Below are positions 18,620 through 26,605 of a DNA stretch of 64,000 bases, in pieces. The DNA comes from Eubacterium sp. CAG:248 (GTDB lineage: Bacteria > Bacillota > Clostridia > Lachnospirales > Lachnospiraceae). Every line of letters begins with the position of its first letter. The stretch's first letter is position 1. Made by a program: the position numbers and the translations under genes. The stretch lies in NCBI GenBank assembly GCA_000436475.1, contig FR886218.1, positions 161,881-225,880 of the forward strand, read 5' to 3'. The notes beneath the pieces were generated by a model. The model was given only the letters and a program-made list of their open reading frames with translations. It did not search any database and was not told the DNA's origin.

Positions 18620-19136
18620 CTAAATTACCTTTTTTCCTTTTCTTCCACTTAACATCAAGCAATGTATCAAGTTTCATCAACGGATAATAAATAACCAGTG
18701 CAATTATAAGGGTATAAACCATCTCCGGAATGATAAACTTTGTTATGAAATAATCTGCATTTAACCTGTTATGTAAAAGGAACTTACCTATGTATGATAA
18801 AAATTCATAGATAAAATCTGAAAGCATAACCATTGCTAAGGGAATAAGGACCTCAACTTTCTCATATTCTTTATAAAACATTCCTGAATAATATCCTACG
18901 TACACAAAAACCAATACTGAAAAACCAAATAATCCAGAAAAGAATAAATCATACATGATGCCTGCAAAAAAACCAACAAACATCCCCTCATTCTTTCCTT
19001 TAAAGAAACCAAACAGCACTGGAAGGATAATCAAAAGATTAGGAACTATGCCGCCTATGGCAATAGTCCTTCCAAAGGTTCCCTGTATAAGGTAAACCAG
19101 TAAAATTATAACCAACTCTGTTACTTTTCTTTTCAT
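18603..19136 (-). CDS. mreD: MreD, rod-shape membrane protein
   Basis: The 177-residue integral membrane protein has five to six predicted helices and the family's early NLLIILPVLFGFFKGKNEGM stretch. It belongs to the elongasome with MreB, MreC, RodA and PBP2. The mreBCD order and the overlap with the PBP2 gene support the call. The ATG follows AGGAGAA. Confidence 0.92.
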   Translation of the reverse strand: MKRKVTELVIILLVYLIQGTFGRTIAIGGIVPNLLIILPVLFGFFKGKNEGMFVGFFAGIMYDLFFSGLFGFSVLVFVYVGYYSGMFYKEYEKVEVLIPLAMVMLSDFIYEFLSYIGKFLLHNRLNADYFITKFIIPEMVYTLIIALVIYYPLMKLDTLLDVKWKKRKKGNLDEGNI

Positions 19137-19153
19137 GGTTCTCCTGCCTTTAA

Positions 19154-19996
19154 TTATTGTTTTTTCATTTCAGTTATAATAAGTACTTCCTGAAGATTAT
19201 TGAAATCTACCGCTGGAACAAGATATCCTGACTGTGTAAGATTGTTAGAATCAGGTGTTACATCTTTAGCATAACCTATAAGTATCCCCTGAAGATATTT
19301 ATCACTTATATTAGATGTAACTATCTTATCCCCATCTCTGACTGTCATATCACTTTTAAAATGTGTAAGCTTAACAAGTCCACTGTCCGACTGTTCTATA
19401 TCGCCTTCAACAATACAAGTTTCATTAGTATCTATAAGCATTCCACTCACCGAATTATTATCCTCGATTATTGTCTTAATAATCGAATAATTCTTTCCAA
19501 CTTCTGTAACAATCCCAACAAGACCACCGCCGGCAATAACATTCATATCTTTTTTAATACCATCATCACTGCCTTTATCTACCTTAAACGCTTTAGACCA
19601 GTTATCAGCTGTTACTTCTATTATTCTTGCTCCTACCTTTGTATATCCTGTATACTTCTCATCGAGCTGATACAACTCCCTGAGTCTTGAAAGTTCATAA
19701 GTATCCTGTCTTAACTGATTGTTTTCTTCTGTAAGATCATCAACCTTGCTCTTTAGTTCCTTATTCTCATCAAGAACAACTGATATTTCCTGAAGAGTCG
19801 TATACTTATCGTATGTCCAGAGTCCAAGATTATTCATTCCTTTCTGAAGAGGAACCACTACCATTGATATAGCACTTCTTAAAGGTGCAACAAGCCTGTC
19901 TGTAAAAAAACTTGTCGATATAAATATAAGACAAACGGCAGTTAAAACAATTAAAATATACTTGGATGTCATGAATGAAGATACTTTCTTTTTCAT
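19154..19996 (-). CDS. mreC: MreC, rod-shape protein
   Basis: Extracytoplasmic scaffold of the elongation machine. The 280-residue protein has one N-terminal membrane helix (about 13-30), a coiled coil (about 65-110, ENKELKSKVDDLTEENNQLR) and two beta domains with NVIAGGGLVGIVTEVG. It lies 11 bases after mreB and 17 before mreD. Confidence 0.95.
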   Translation of the reverse strand: MKKKVSSFMTSKYILIVLTAVCLIFISTSFFTDRLVAPLRSAISMVVVPLQKGMNNLGLWTYDKYTTLQEISVVLDENKELKSKVDDLTEENNQLRQDTYELSRLRELYQLDEKYTGYTKVGARIIEVTADNWSKAFKVDKGSDDGIKKDMNVIAGGGLVGIVTEVGKNYSIIKTIIEDNNSVSGMLIDTNETCIVEGDIEQSDSGLVKLTHFKSDMTVRDGDKIVTSNISDKYLQGILIGYAKDVTPDSNNLTQSGYLVPAVDFNNLQEVLIITEMKKQ

Positions 19997-20007
19997 TTTA
20001 CTCTTCC

Positions 20008-21027
20008 TTAATCATAATTTCTATCTTTTGGAGTATAAGCAATCTTTGCAAACTGTGGATTAGTTACAACTCCAATAAGACCTCTTACAACACTCTCAGA
20101 AGGCTGATCAACTATATTAACATTAAGATTAGTCTCCTGTCTTATAAACTTTTCAAGATTATTAATCTGTGATGTACCACCTGATACATATACACCATCC
20201 TTTATAATATCAGCTGCAAGTTCTGGCGGAGTCCTCTCTAGTATAACCTTTATTGCATCCATAATAGAATGAAGGGCATCAACTATTGCATTATATATAA
20301 CATCAGAAGAAACATCAACACTTACAGGAAGTCCGGATAATACATTACGTCCAAATCCTGGTGCAAATGTTTCATCAACCTTTACTGCACTTCCAAGCTC
20401 TTTTTTTAATCCCTCGGCAGTCTTGCTGCCAATAACAAGATTATATACCTTTCTTACATTACTGATAATGCAATCATCTAACTTGTTACCACCAATTTTT
20501 ATTGACTTACTTATAACAATTCCGCCAAGTGATAAAACAGATATTTCTGTTGTTTCAGCACCGATGTTTACCATCATAACACCTCTTGACTTAGTAACAT
20601 CAAGCCCTGCACCGATAGCATCTGCCACAGGTTTATCTACTATATATATATTCTTGGCTTTCACCTTTGAATCTGCCACAAGTTCATAAAATGCTCTTTT
20701 TTCAACCTCTGTAACATCTGTTGGAACAGCTATATAGAAATCATTATTGCCTGTATTTTTCTTATCATCGTTAACTTTGTTAAAAAAATTCAGTAATAAA
20801 GTCTGCATATTCTCTATATCTGCTATTACACCGAACTTTACAGGGAAAGAAACCTCTATATTCTCTGGTGCCTTTTCATACATTTCATATGCTTCATCGC
20901 CAAAAGCAAGAAGATCTTTTTTGTTAGCAATTGCTATTATATTTTTTTCATTAAGGATTGCATCCTTATCCTTGCAGCACATTTTAAAATTACTTGTGCC
21001 AATATCAATACCATATACGTTAGACAT
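20008..21027 (-). CDS. mreB: MreB-family actin homologue
   Basis: Cytoskeletal ATPase that guides side-wall synthesis. The 339-residue protein has the actin-fold phosphate motifs YGIDIGTSNFK and VNIGAETTEISVLSLGG, plus a late YVSGGTSQINNLEKFI. It is somewhat divergent from Bacillus MreB but heads the mreBCD cluster. The ATG follows GAAAGGAAG. Confidence 0.94.
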   Translation of the reverse strand: MSNVYGIDIGTSNFKMCCKDKDAILNEKNIIAIANKKDLLAFGDEAYEMYEKAPENIEVSFPVKFGVIADIENMQTLLLNFFNKVNDDKKNTGNNDFYIAVPTDVTEVEKRAFYELVADSKVKAKNIYIVDKPVADAIGAGLDVTKSRGVMMVNIGAETTEISVLSLGGIVISKSIKIGGNKLDDCIISNVRKVYNLVIGSKTAEGLKKELGSAVKVDETFAPGFGRNVLSGLPVSVDVSSDVIYNAIVDALHSIMDAIKVILERTPPELAADIIKDGVYVSGGTSQINNLEKFIRQETNLNVNIVDQPSESVVRGLIGVVTNPQFAKIAYTPKDRNYD

Positions 21028-21075
21028 AATTTTCTTCCTTTCATGTATGTGAATAGCTGCTGCATAATTGTAATC

Positions 21076-21774
21076 CTATCCTATACAGCCATATTCTTTT
21101 AAACTTGTGTAATTATTATCTCCAATAATTATATGATCTATAAGATGAATTCCCAGAATCTCACCAGCCTTACTTATCTTGTCTGTAACTTCAATATCCT
21201 GTCTGCTTGGATTGGAATCACCACTTGGATGATTATGCACAAGTACTATGCTTACCGCTTTGTTTCTGCATGCCTCGTAAAACACCTCCGATGGTGATAC
21301 AAGGGAACTGTTGACTGTGCCAATTGAAAGGACAATATCACTGATTAATCCCAGCCTGCTGTCAAGCATAATAAGTATCAGTCTTTCTTTTGTCAGATAC
21401 CTCATATCCTCCATATAATACCCTGCTATGGTATCAGGCGATGAGAACTTAAGTCTCATCGCAGCCTGCCTTTTGGCAATACGCCTTGATAGTTCACATA
21501 TGCACTTTAGCTGTGCTGCTTTAGCCATACCTATGCCTTTTATATCCATAAGCTCCTGTACTGACATATCTATAATGCCAGGCAATCCTTTACTACCAGC
21601 ACTGTTAAGTATGTCCTCTGCGAGATTCTTTGCTGTTTTGCCTGCTGTACCTGTCTTTATAATAGCTGCAACAAGCTCAGTATCTGTAAGACTGCCTGCA
21701 CCAAACTCCATACACTTTTCATAAGGCATAAGATCCTTTATTTCATCTTTTTCACATATTAAATTATCACTCAT
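21076..21774 (-). CDS. radC: RadC family JAB-domain protein
   Basis: The 232-residue protein has an N-terminal helix-hairpin-helix part (ELMDIKGIGMAKAAQLK) and a C-terminal JAB/MPN metalloprotease-like domain with LVHNHPSGDSNPSRQD. Despite its name, a direct repair role is not established for the family. It stands just upstream of mreB, as in many Firmicutes, and 21 bases after the DUF4321 gene. No LexA box precedes it. Confidence 0.94.
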   Translation of the reverse strand: MSDNLICEKDEIKDLMPYEKCMEFGAGSLTDTELVAAIIKTGTAGKTAKNLAEDILNSAGSKGLPGIIDMSVQELMDIKGIGMAKAAQLKCICELSRRIAKRQAAMRLKFSSPDTIAGYYMEDMRYLTKERLILIMLDSRLGLISDIVLSIGTVNSSLVSPSEVFYEACRNKAVSIVLVHNHPSGDSNPSRQDIEVTDKISKAGEILGIHLIDHIIIGDNNYTSLKEYGCIG

Positions 21775-21795
21775 AAAATATCGATAAGCCTAATC

Positions 21796-22068
21796 TTATA
21801 TAACTTTATAAGCTATAATAGCCAGTATAACGCCAATAATACTTGCTATTGTTATCCTAAGCTGGATAGAAAAAGTAAGTATCATAAATCCCAGATTAAG
21901 AATAACCGGACTTTCTAATGCTCCTACTCCAAATGTCTGCCCATATCCTAACCAGCTAAGAGCAGGTATCCCTGCTGTAACCTCTGCTATCAGACCACCA
22001 AGCACGATACCTATAAGAATAAATAATATAAGAAACCATCCATTCTTATACTTGGAAATATTGCTCAT
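21796..22068 (-). CDS. DUF4321 small membrane protein
   Basis: The 90-residue protein has two membrane helices (about 8-28 and 62-88) around LGYGQTFGVG; this matches DUF4321 proteins found beside radC/mreB in Clostridia. Function unknown. The ATG at 22068 follows GGAG at a short distance; a GTG at 22086 is the alternative. Confidence 0.8.
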   Translation of the reverse strand: MSNISKYKNGWFLILFILIGIVLGGLIAEVTAGIPALSWLGYGQTFGVGALESPVILNLGFMILTFSIQLRITIASIIGVILAIIAYKVI

Positions 22069-22190
22069 GCTACTCCATTCCCGCACGTATCAGTAACACG
22101 TACGCAATTATTTTATCAGTATTTCTATCGGAATACAACCACTTAGGCATAATAAAATATTCCAAAATAACCTAAAATAGTATATCACAA

Positions 22191-23471
22191 TTAATTAATC
22201 TTAAGAAGTCCCTTTTCATACATTTTCTGCATACTCATCATAATACCGAATTTCGCATGATACCATGTAAGTCCGCCCTGGAAATAAACAGCATATGGTT
22301 CCTTTACTGGACCATCTGCACTAAGCTCAATAGATGAACCCTGTACGAATGCACCTGCTGCCATAATAACATCAGAATCATATCCAGGCATAGCCCATGG
22401 TTCAGGCGTTACAAAGCTGTCAACCGGTGCTGCTGCCTGTATGCCTTTACAGAAAGCTACAAGCCCCTCTTTAGTCCCAAGTTCTACAGCCTGTATAATA
22501 TCATATCTTTCTTCTTTGGCATCAGGTATACATCTAAATCCAGCCTTTTCATATACATTAGCTGCGAATATAGCCCCCTTTAATGCTCCAGCAACAACAG
22601 TAGGTGCAAGGAACAGACCCTGATAGAAATCTTTATTTACATTTATTGTTGCACCAACCTCTTTACCAAGACCCGGAGATGAAAGTCTGTATGCTGCCTG
22701 TTCTATGCAGTCCTTTCGTCCTGCAATATATCCTCCACAAGGTGCAAGTCCACCGCCTGGATTCTTAATAAGTGAACCAACTACCATATCAGCCCCGACC
22801 TCTGATGGTTCTATCTTTTCAACAAACTCACCATAGCAGTTATCAACCATACATATGACTTCCGGTTTAATGTCTTTAATAAACTTAATAAGTTCTCCAA
22901 TTCTTTCAACTGACAGTGTCGGTCTTTGGGCATATCCTTTTGAACGCTGTATAGTTACAAGCTTTGTCTTTTCATTGATAGCTTTTCTTATACCTTCATA
23001 ATCAAAACTTCCATCAGGCAGAAGGTCAACCTGCCTGTAACTTATATTATATTCAGCAAGACTTCCTTTAGATGGTCTTATTCCTATAATCTCATCCATA
23101 GTATCATATGGCTTGCCAACTGGCGATAAAAGCTCATCACCAGGTCGAAGATTAGATGATATCGCCACATTAAGTGCATGAGTACCGCATATTATCTGAG
23201 GCCTTACAAGTGCATCCTCTGTTTTAAATATATCAGCATATATTCTCTCAAGAGTATCCCTTCCTTCATCGTTATAACCATATCCACTTGTTCCATACAG
23301 ATGCATCTCTGCAACCTTATTCTTCTGCATTGCGCTAAGCACCTTCAGCTGGTTATACTCTGCTATTTCATCTATTCTATCAAATCTTTCCTTAAGTTCT
23401 TTAATAACATTCTGACCATAATTATAGACATCCTCACTTATGCCAAGATGTTCACAGTACATATTTTTCAT
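22191..23471 (-). CDS. ynbB: YnbB-like PLP lyase (methionine gamma-lyase family)
   Basis: A 426-residue fold-type I PLP enzyme of the aluminium-resistance/methionine gamma-lyase-like family. Motifs include RPQIICGTHALNVAI, TIQRSKGYAQRP and the probable PLP lysine in VVGSLIKNPGGGLAP. The real substrate is not known for most members. The miaA-ynbB neighbourhood is the same as in Bacillus. The ATG follows GAGGAAAA. Confidence 0.9.
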   Translation of the reverse strand: MKNMYCEHLGISEDVYNYGQNVIKELKERFDRIDEIAEYNQLKVLSAMQKNKVAEMHLYGTSGYGYNDEGRDTLERIYADIFKTEDALVRPQIICGTHALNVAISSNLRPGDELLSPVGKPYDTMDEIIGIRPSKGSLAEYNISYRQVDLLPDGSFDYEGIRKAINEKTKLVTIQRSKGYAQRPTLSVERIGELIKFIKDIKPEVICMVDNCYGEFVEKIEPSEVGADMVVGSLIKNPGGGLAPCGGYIAGRKDCIEQAAYRLSSPGLGKEVGATINVNKDFYQGLFLAPTVVAGALKGAIFAANVYEKAGFRCIPDAKEERYDIIQAVELGTKEGLVAFCKGIQAAAPVDSFVTPEPWAMPGYDSDVIMAAGAFVQGSSIELSADGPVKEPYAVYFQGGLTWYHAKFGIMMSMQKMYEKGLLKIN

Positions 23472-23532
23472 ATTTTTCCTCTTTCTTTTGCTTTCAGCAT
23501 AAATTCTTTAACATACTTTATACTTATTCTGT

Positions 23533-24486
23533 CTATTGTGCAACTATATTCTTATCCATCAGTATCTGAAGCATATATGATAGCAGTTTTTCCTTATCAT
23601 GGCCAAACTCGTCAAGATTAAGCCATTCAATGTCTTTTTCCCTTTTAAACCATGTTATCTGTCTTTTTGAAAAATGTCTGGTATTGTTTTTAATATTTTC
23701 CTTCAGTTGTTCAAGAGTACATAAGCCATCAAGATAATCAAGTACTTCCTTATATCCTATTGCCTGCATTGATGTGGCATCTCTATCTATACCACTCTCT
23801 TTCAGTCTCTTAACCTCATCAACAAGTCCTTCATCAAACATCTGATCAACCCTCAGGTTAATTCTGTCATACAGCAGCTTTCTATCATCATTCAAAACAA
23901 AATATACATAGTTATAAGGTGATTCTTTTTTCTGCTGTTCCTCATTATGCTCAGATATTTTCTTACCTGTCTGTTTATAATATTCGATAGCTCTTGCAAC
24001 TCTCTTAACATTATTGTAATGGATTACATCTGCTGACTTTTCATCTATCTTTCTTAACATATCGTGAAGATACTCTGCGCCTTCACGTCTTGCTATATCA
24101 TACAGTTCTTCCCTATATGAAGTATCTTTATCTTCATTTTCAAACTGTATATCATAAAGAACTGACTGAATGTAAAAGCCAGTACCACCAACTATAAGCG
24201 GTATATGCCCATTAGCTCTTATTTTATCAATCGCCTCGCATGCCATCTTTTTAAATATAGTTATATTAAATTCCTCATCAGGATTCATAACATCTATAAG
24301 ATAATGCTTCACTCCATGCATTTCTTCCTGTTTTATCTTGGCAGTTCCTATATCCATACCCTTATACACCTGCATAGAATCTGCACTTATAATTTCTGCT
24401 CCAATCTGTTTTGCAAGTCTTATAGACAAAGAAGTTTTTCCAACCGCTGTTGGACCTGTTAATATAACTAAAGGCTGTTTTTCCAT
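23533..24486 (-). CDS. miaA: tRNA dimethylallyltransferase
   Basis: Adds dimethylallyl to N6 of A37 in tRNAs reading UNN codons. The 317-residue protein has the P-loop LTGPTAVGKTSLS, the DSMQVYKGMDIGTAK motif and HYLIDVMNPDEEF. MiaB, acting next on the same base, is encoded upstream in the same run. The ATG at 24486 was chosen; a GTG at 24498 is the alternative. Confidence 0.97.
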   Translation of the reverse strand: MEKQPLVILTGPTAVGKTSLSIRLAKQIGAEIISADSMQVYKGMDIGTAKIKQEEMHGVKHYLIDVMNPDEEFNITIFKKMACEAIDKIRANGHIPLIVGGTGFYIQSVLYDIQFENEDKDTSYREELYDIARREGAEYLHDMLRKIDEKSADVIHYNNVKRVARAIEYYKQTGKKISEHNEEQQKKESPYNYVYFVLNDDRKLLYDRINLRVDQMFDEGLVDEVKRLKESGIDRDATSMQAIGYKEVLDYLDGLCTLEQLKENIKNNTRHFSKRQITWFKREKDIEWLNLDEFGHDKEKLLSYMLQILMDKNIVAQ

Positions 24487-24527
24487 ATTAATAGCCACAC
24501 CTTTCTAAAATCTGTCCTTTACCTGTT

Positions 24528-26516
24528 TTACACAATTCTCTTGAATTTTCTTTCTATATCATACTTGCTCATGACTATAAGAGTTGGTCTTCCATGTGGA
24601 CAATTATATGGATTATCTGCTTTCATAAGCTCATCCATAAGTTCCTCTGCTTCCTTATAAGATATTTTATTATTACCTTTTATTGCAGCTTTGCACGACA
24701 TAGATGCGACCTTTTCAGTAAGGATATCCATATCAGTCATTCTTCCTTCACTCATAAGTCCATCAAGAAGATCCATAAGCATCTGTCTGTAATCAAGCTT
24801 TGGAAATCCTGCCGGAATTCCTGTAACCTTATACTCACTACCGCCAAACTCTTCTATTTCATAACCCATTTTAGTAAACACCTGCATATTCTGTTTAAGT
24901 ACTTCTTCCTCATTCATATTAAGTGTAAGAATAACAGGTGGCATAATCATCTGTGTATCAATATGCTTTTCCCTGATTTTTTTCATCATTCTCTCATAAA
25001 GAACCTTCTCATGTGCAGCATGCTGATCCATCATATAAAATCTGTCCTCAAACTCTATCAGCCAGTAAGTATCAAACAGCTGGCCTATTATTCTGTAATT
25101 ATCCTTATTATCCTCATCAAGAAGCTTATCCTTAAACATCGAGAGCTGTTCAGGTTTTACTTTAACTTCTGCCTGATATTTTTGTTCATCATCCTTTACC
25201 ATAGCCTCTGATCTTCTTGTTTCAAATGGTTCTGGGAGTCTGGTTTTTGTTTCATCCGGCATAGCTTTTTGTAATTCTATCCTTCTTGTCGGTTCTGGCT
25301 CTAATTCCAGCTTTGGTTCTGGCTTGAGTTCCGGCTTTGATTCTATCTTTACTTCTGACTTTAATTCCGGCTTTGGTTCTAGCTTTGATTCTGGTTTTAA
25401 TTGTACCATTTTTTCTTTTTCTTTTGTTCTGTCAATTCCAAATGCTGCTTTTGTTTCTTTTATTTCCAGCTCTTTTTCCTTATTTAGCTTCTGCATTATC
25501 TGTCCATCAGCTTCAACCTCAGCAACAAGCTCTTTTCCCTTTAACGTGGAAAGAATTGTATCATACACAAAATTATATACATATTCATTATTAGAAAATC
25601 TAAGCTCCATCTTAGTAGGATGTACATTAACATCTATGATTTCCGGATTAATCGTAAAATGCAGAACTGTAAACGGATAATTATGTGGCATTATAAAACC
25701 TTTATATCCAGCCTCAATCGCTCTGTTTATTATACTGCTCTTTATATATCTGCCATTTATATAATAGTTCTCATATACCCTGTTACCACGATTCACAAAC
25801 GGTTTTCCTATATAACCCTCTATCCTGATATTCTCAGCAGCACTATTTACTTCATAAAGATTCGCAGTAATATCTCTTCCATAAACATTATATATAATAT
25901 CCTTAAGCTTCATATTTCCAGATGTATGAAGCTTATTCTGGTTATTATTAATAAATCTGAATGATATATCAGGACGTGATAAAGCCAGGTACTGCATCAG
26001 GGAATTAATATAACCAGCTTCTGTTGCTGCTGACTTTAAAAACTTTCTCCTTACAGGTGTATTAAAGAAAAGATTTCTAACAATAAATGTAGTACCATCA
26101 GGTGCACCTATATCTTCAACTGATATTTTCTTTCCACCCTCAGACAGATATCTTGTACCTGTAAGACTCTTTTGTGTCTTTGTTATCAGTTCTATCTGTG
26201 AAACTGCAGCTATACTTGCAAGTGCTTCACCTCGGAATCCCAGAGATGAAACTGTTATCAGATCCTCTATAGACTTTATCTTGCTTGTCGCATGTCTTTT
26301 AAATGCTATATCTATCTCATCCTTATTTATTCCAGAACCATTATCCGTAACTCTTATAAATGAGATTCCACCTTCCTTTATTTCAACAGTAACTGCATTA
26401 GCCCCTGCATCTATAGCATTTTCAACCAATTCTTTAACAACAGATGAAGGTCTTTCTATAACTTCTCCTGCAGCAATTTTATTAATTGTATTCTGATCAA
26501 GCAGCTGAATTCCCAA
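24528..26516 (-). CDS. mutL: Mismatch repair protein MutL
   Basis: Couples MutS mismatch recognition to strand incision. The N-terminal GHKL ATPase holds AAGEVIERPSSVVKELVENA, DNGSGI and LGFRGEAL. The C-terminal domain keeps the endonuclease motifs DQHAAHE(x4)E, SCKAAIKGN and CPHGRP, so this MutL should nick DNA as in methyl-independent systems. The start is TTG at 26516, seven bases after AAAGGAGA (662 residues). The linker at about 380-412 is a run of short KPEL/KPEP/KSEV units. Confidence 0.97.
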   Translation of the reverse strand: MGIQLLDQNTINKIAAGEVIERPSSVVKELVENAIDAGANAVTVEIKEGGISFIRVTDNGSGINKDEIDIAFKRHATSKIKSIEDLITVSSLGFRGEALASIAAVSQIELITKTQKSLTGTRYLSEGGKKISVEDIGAPDGTTFIVRNLFFNTPVRRKFLKSAATEAGYINSLMQYLALSRPDISFRFINNNQNKLHTSGNMKLKDIIYNVYGRDITANLYEVNSAAENIRIEGYIGKPFVNRGNRVYENYYINGRYIKSSIINRAIEAGYKGFIMPHNYPFTVLHFTINPEIIDVNVHPTKMELRFSNNEYVYNFVYDTILSTLKGKELVAEVEADGQIMQKLNKEKELEIKETKAAFGIDRTKEKEKMVQLKPESKLEPKPELKSEVKIESKPELKPEPKLELEPEPTRRIELQKAMPDETKTRLPEPFETRRSEAMVKDDEQKYQAEVKVKPEQLSMFKDKLLDEDNKDNYRIIGQLFDTYWLIEFEDRFYMMDQHAAHEKVLYERMMKKIREKHIDTQMIMPPVILTLNMNEEEVLKQNMQVFTKMGYEIEEFGGSEYKVTGIPAGFPKLDYRQMLMDLLDGLMSEGRMTDMDILTEKVASMSCKAAIKGNNKISYKEAEELMDELMKADNPYNCPHGRPTLIVMSKYDIERKFKRIV

Positions 26517-26605
26517 CGTCAGTCTCCTTTCCTTATTCACACATATAGCATTTATCAATCAAAAGCAGAATAATCATCCATTTTAATCAGATATATTTTC
26601 TTAAT

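Noticed and set aside
21076..21774. SOS control of radC, mutS, mutL or recG
   Set aside because: No GAAC-N4-GTTC-like box was seen in front of these genes; the only cluster is at lexA.
24594..25211. 205-codon open frame on the plus strand inside mutL
   Set aside because: It is antisense to a clearly conserved MutL sequence, lacks a ribosome binding site and has a low-complexity His/Phe/Ile-rich translation.
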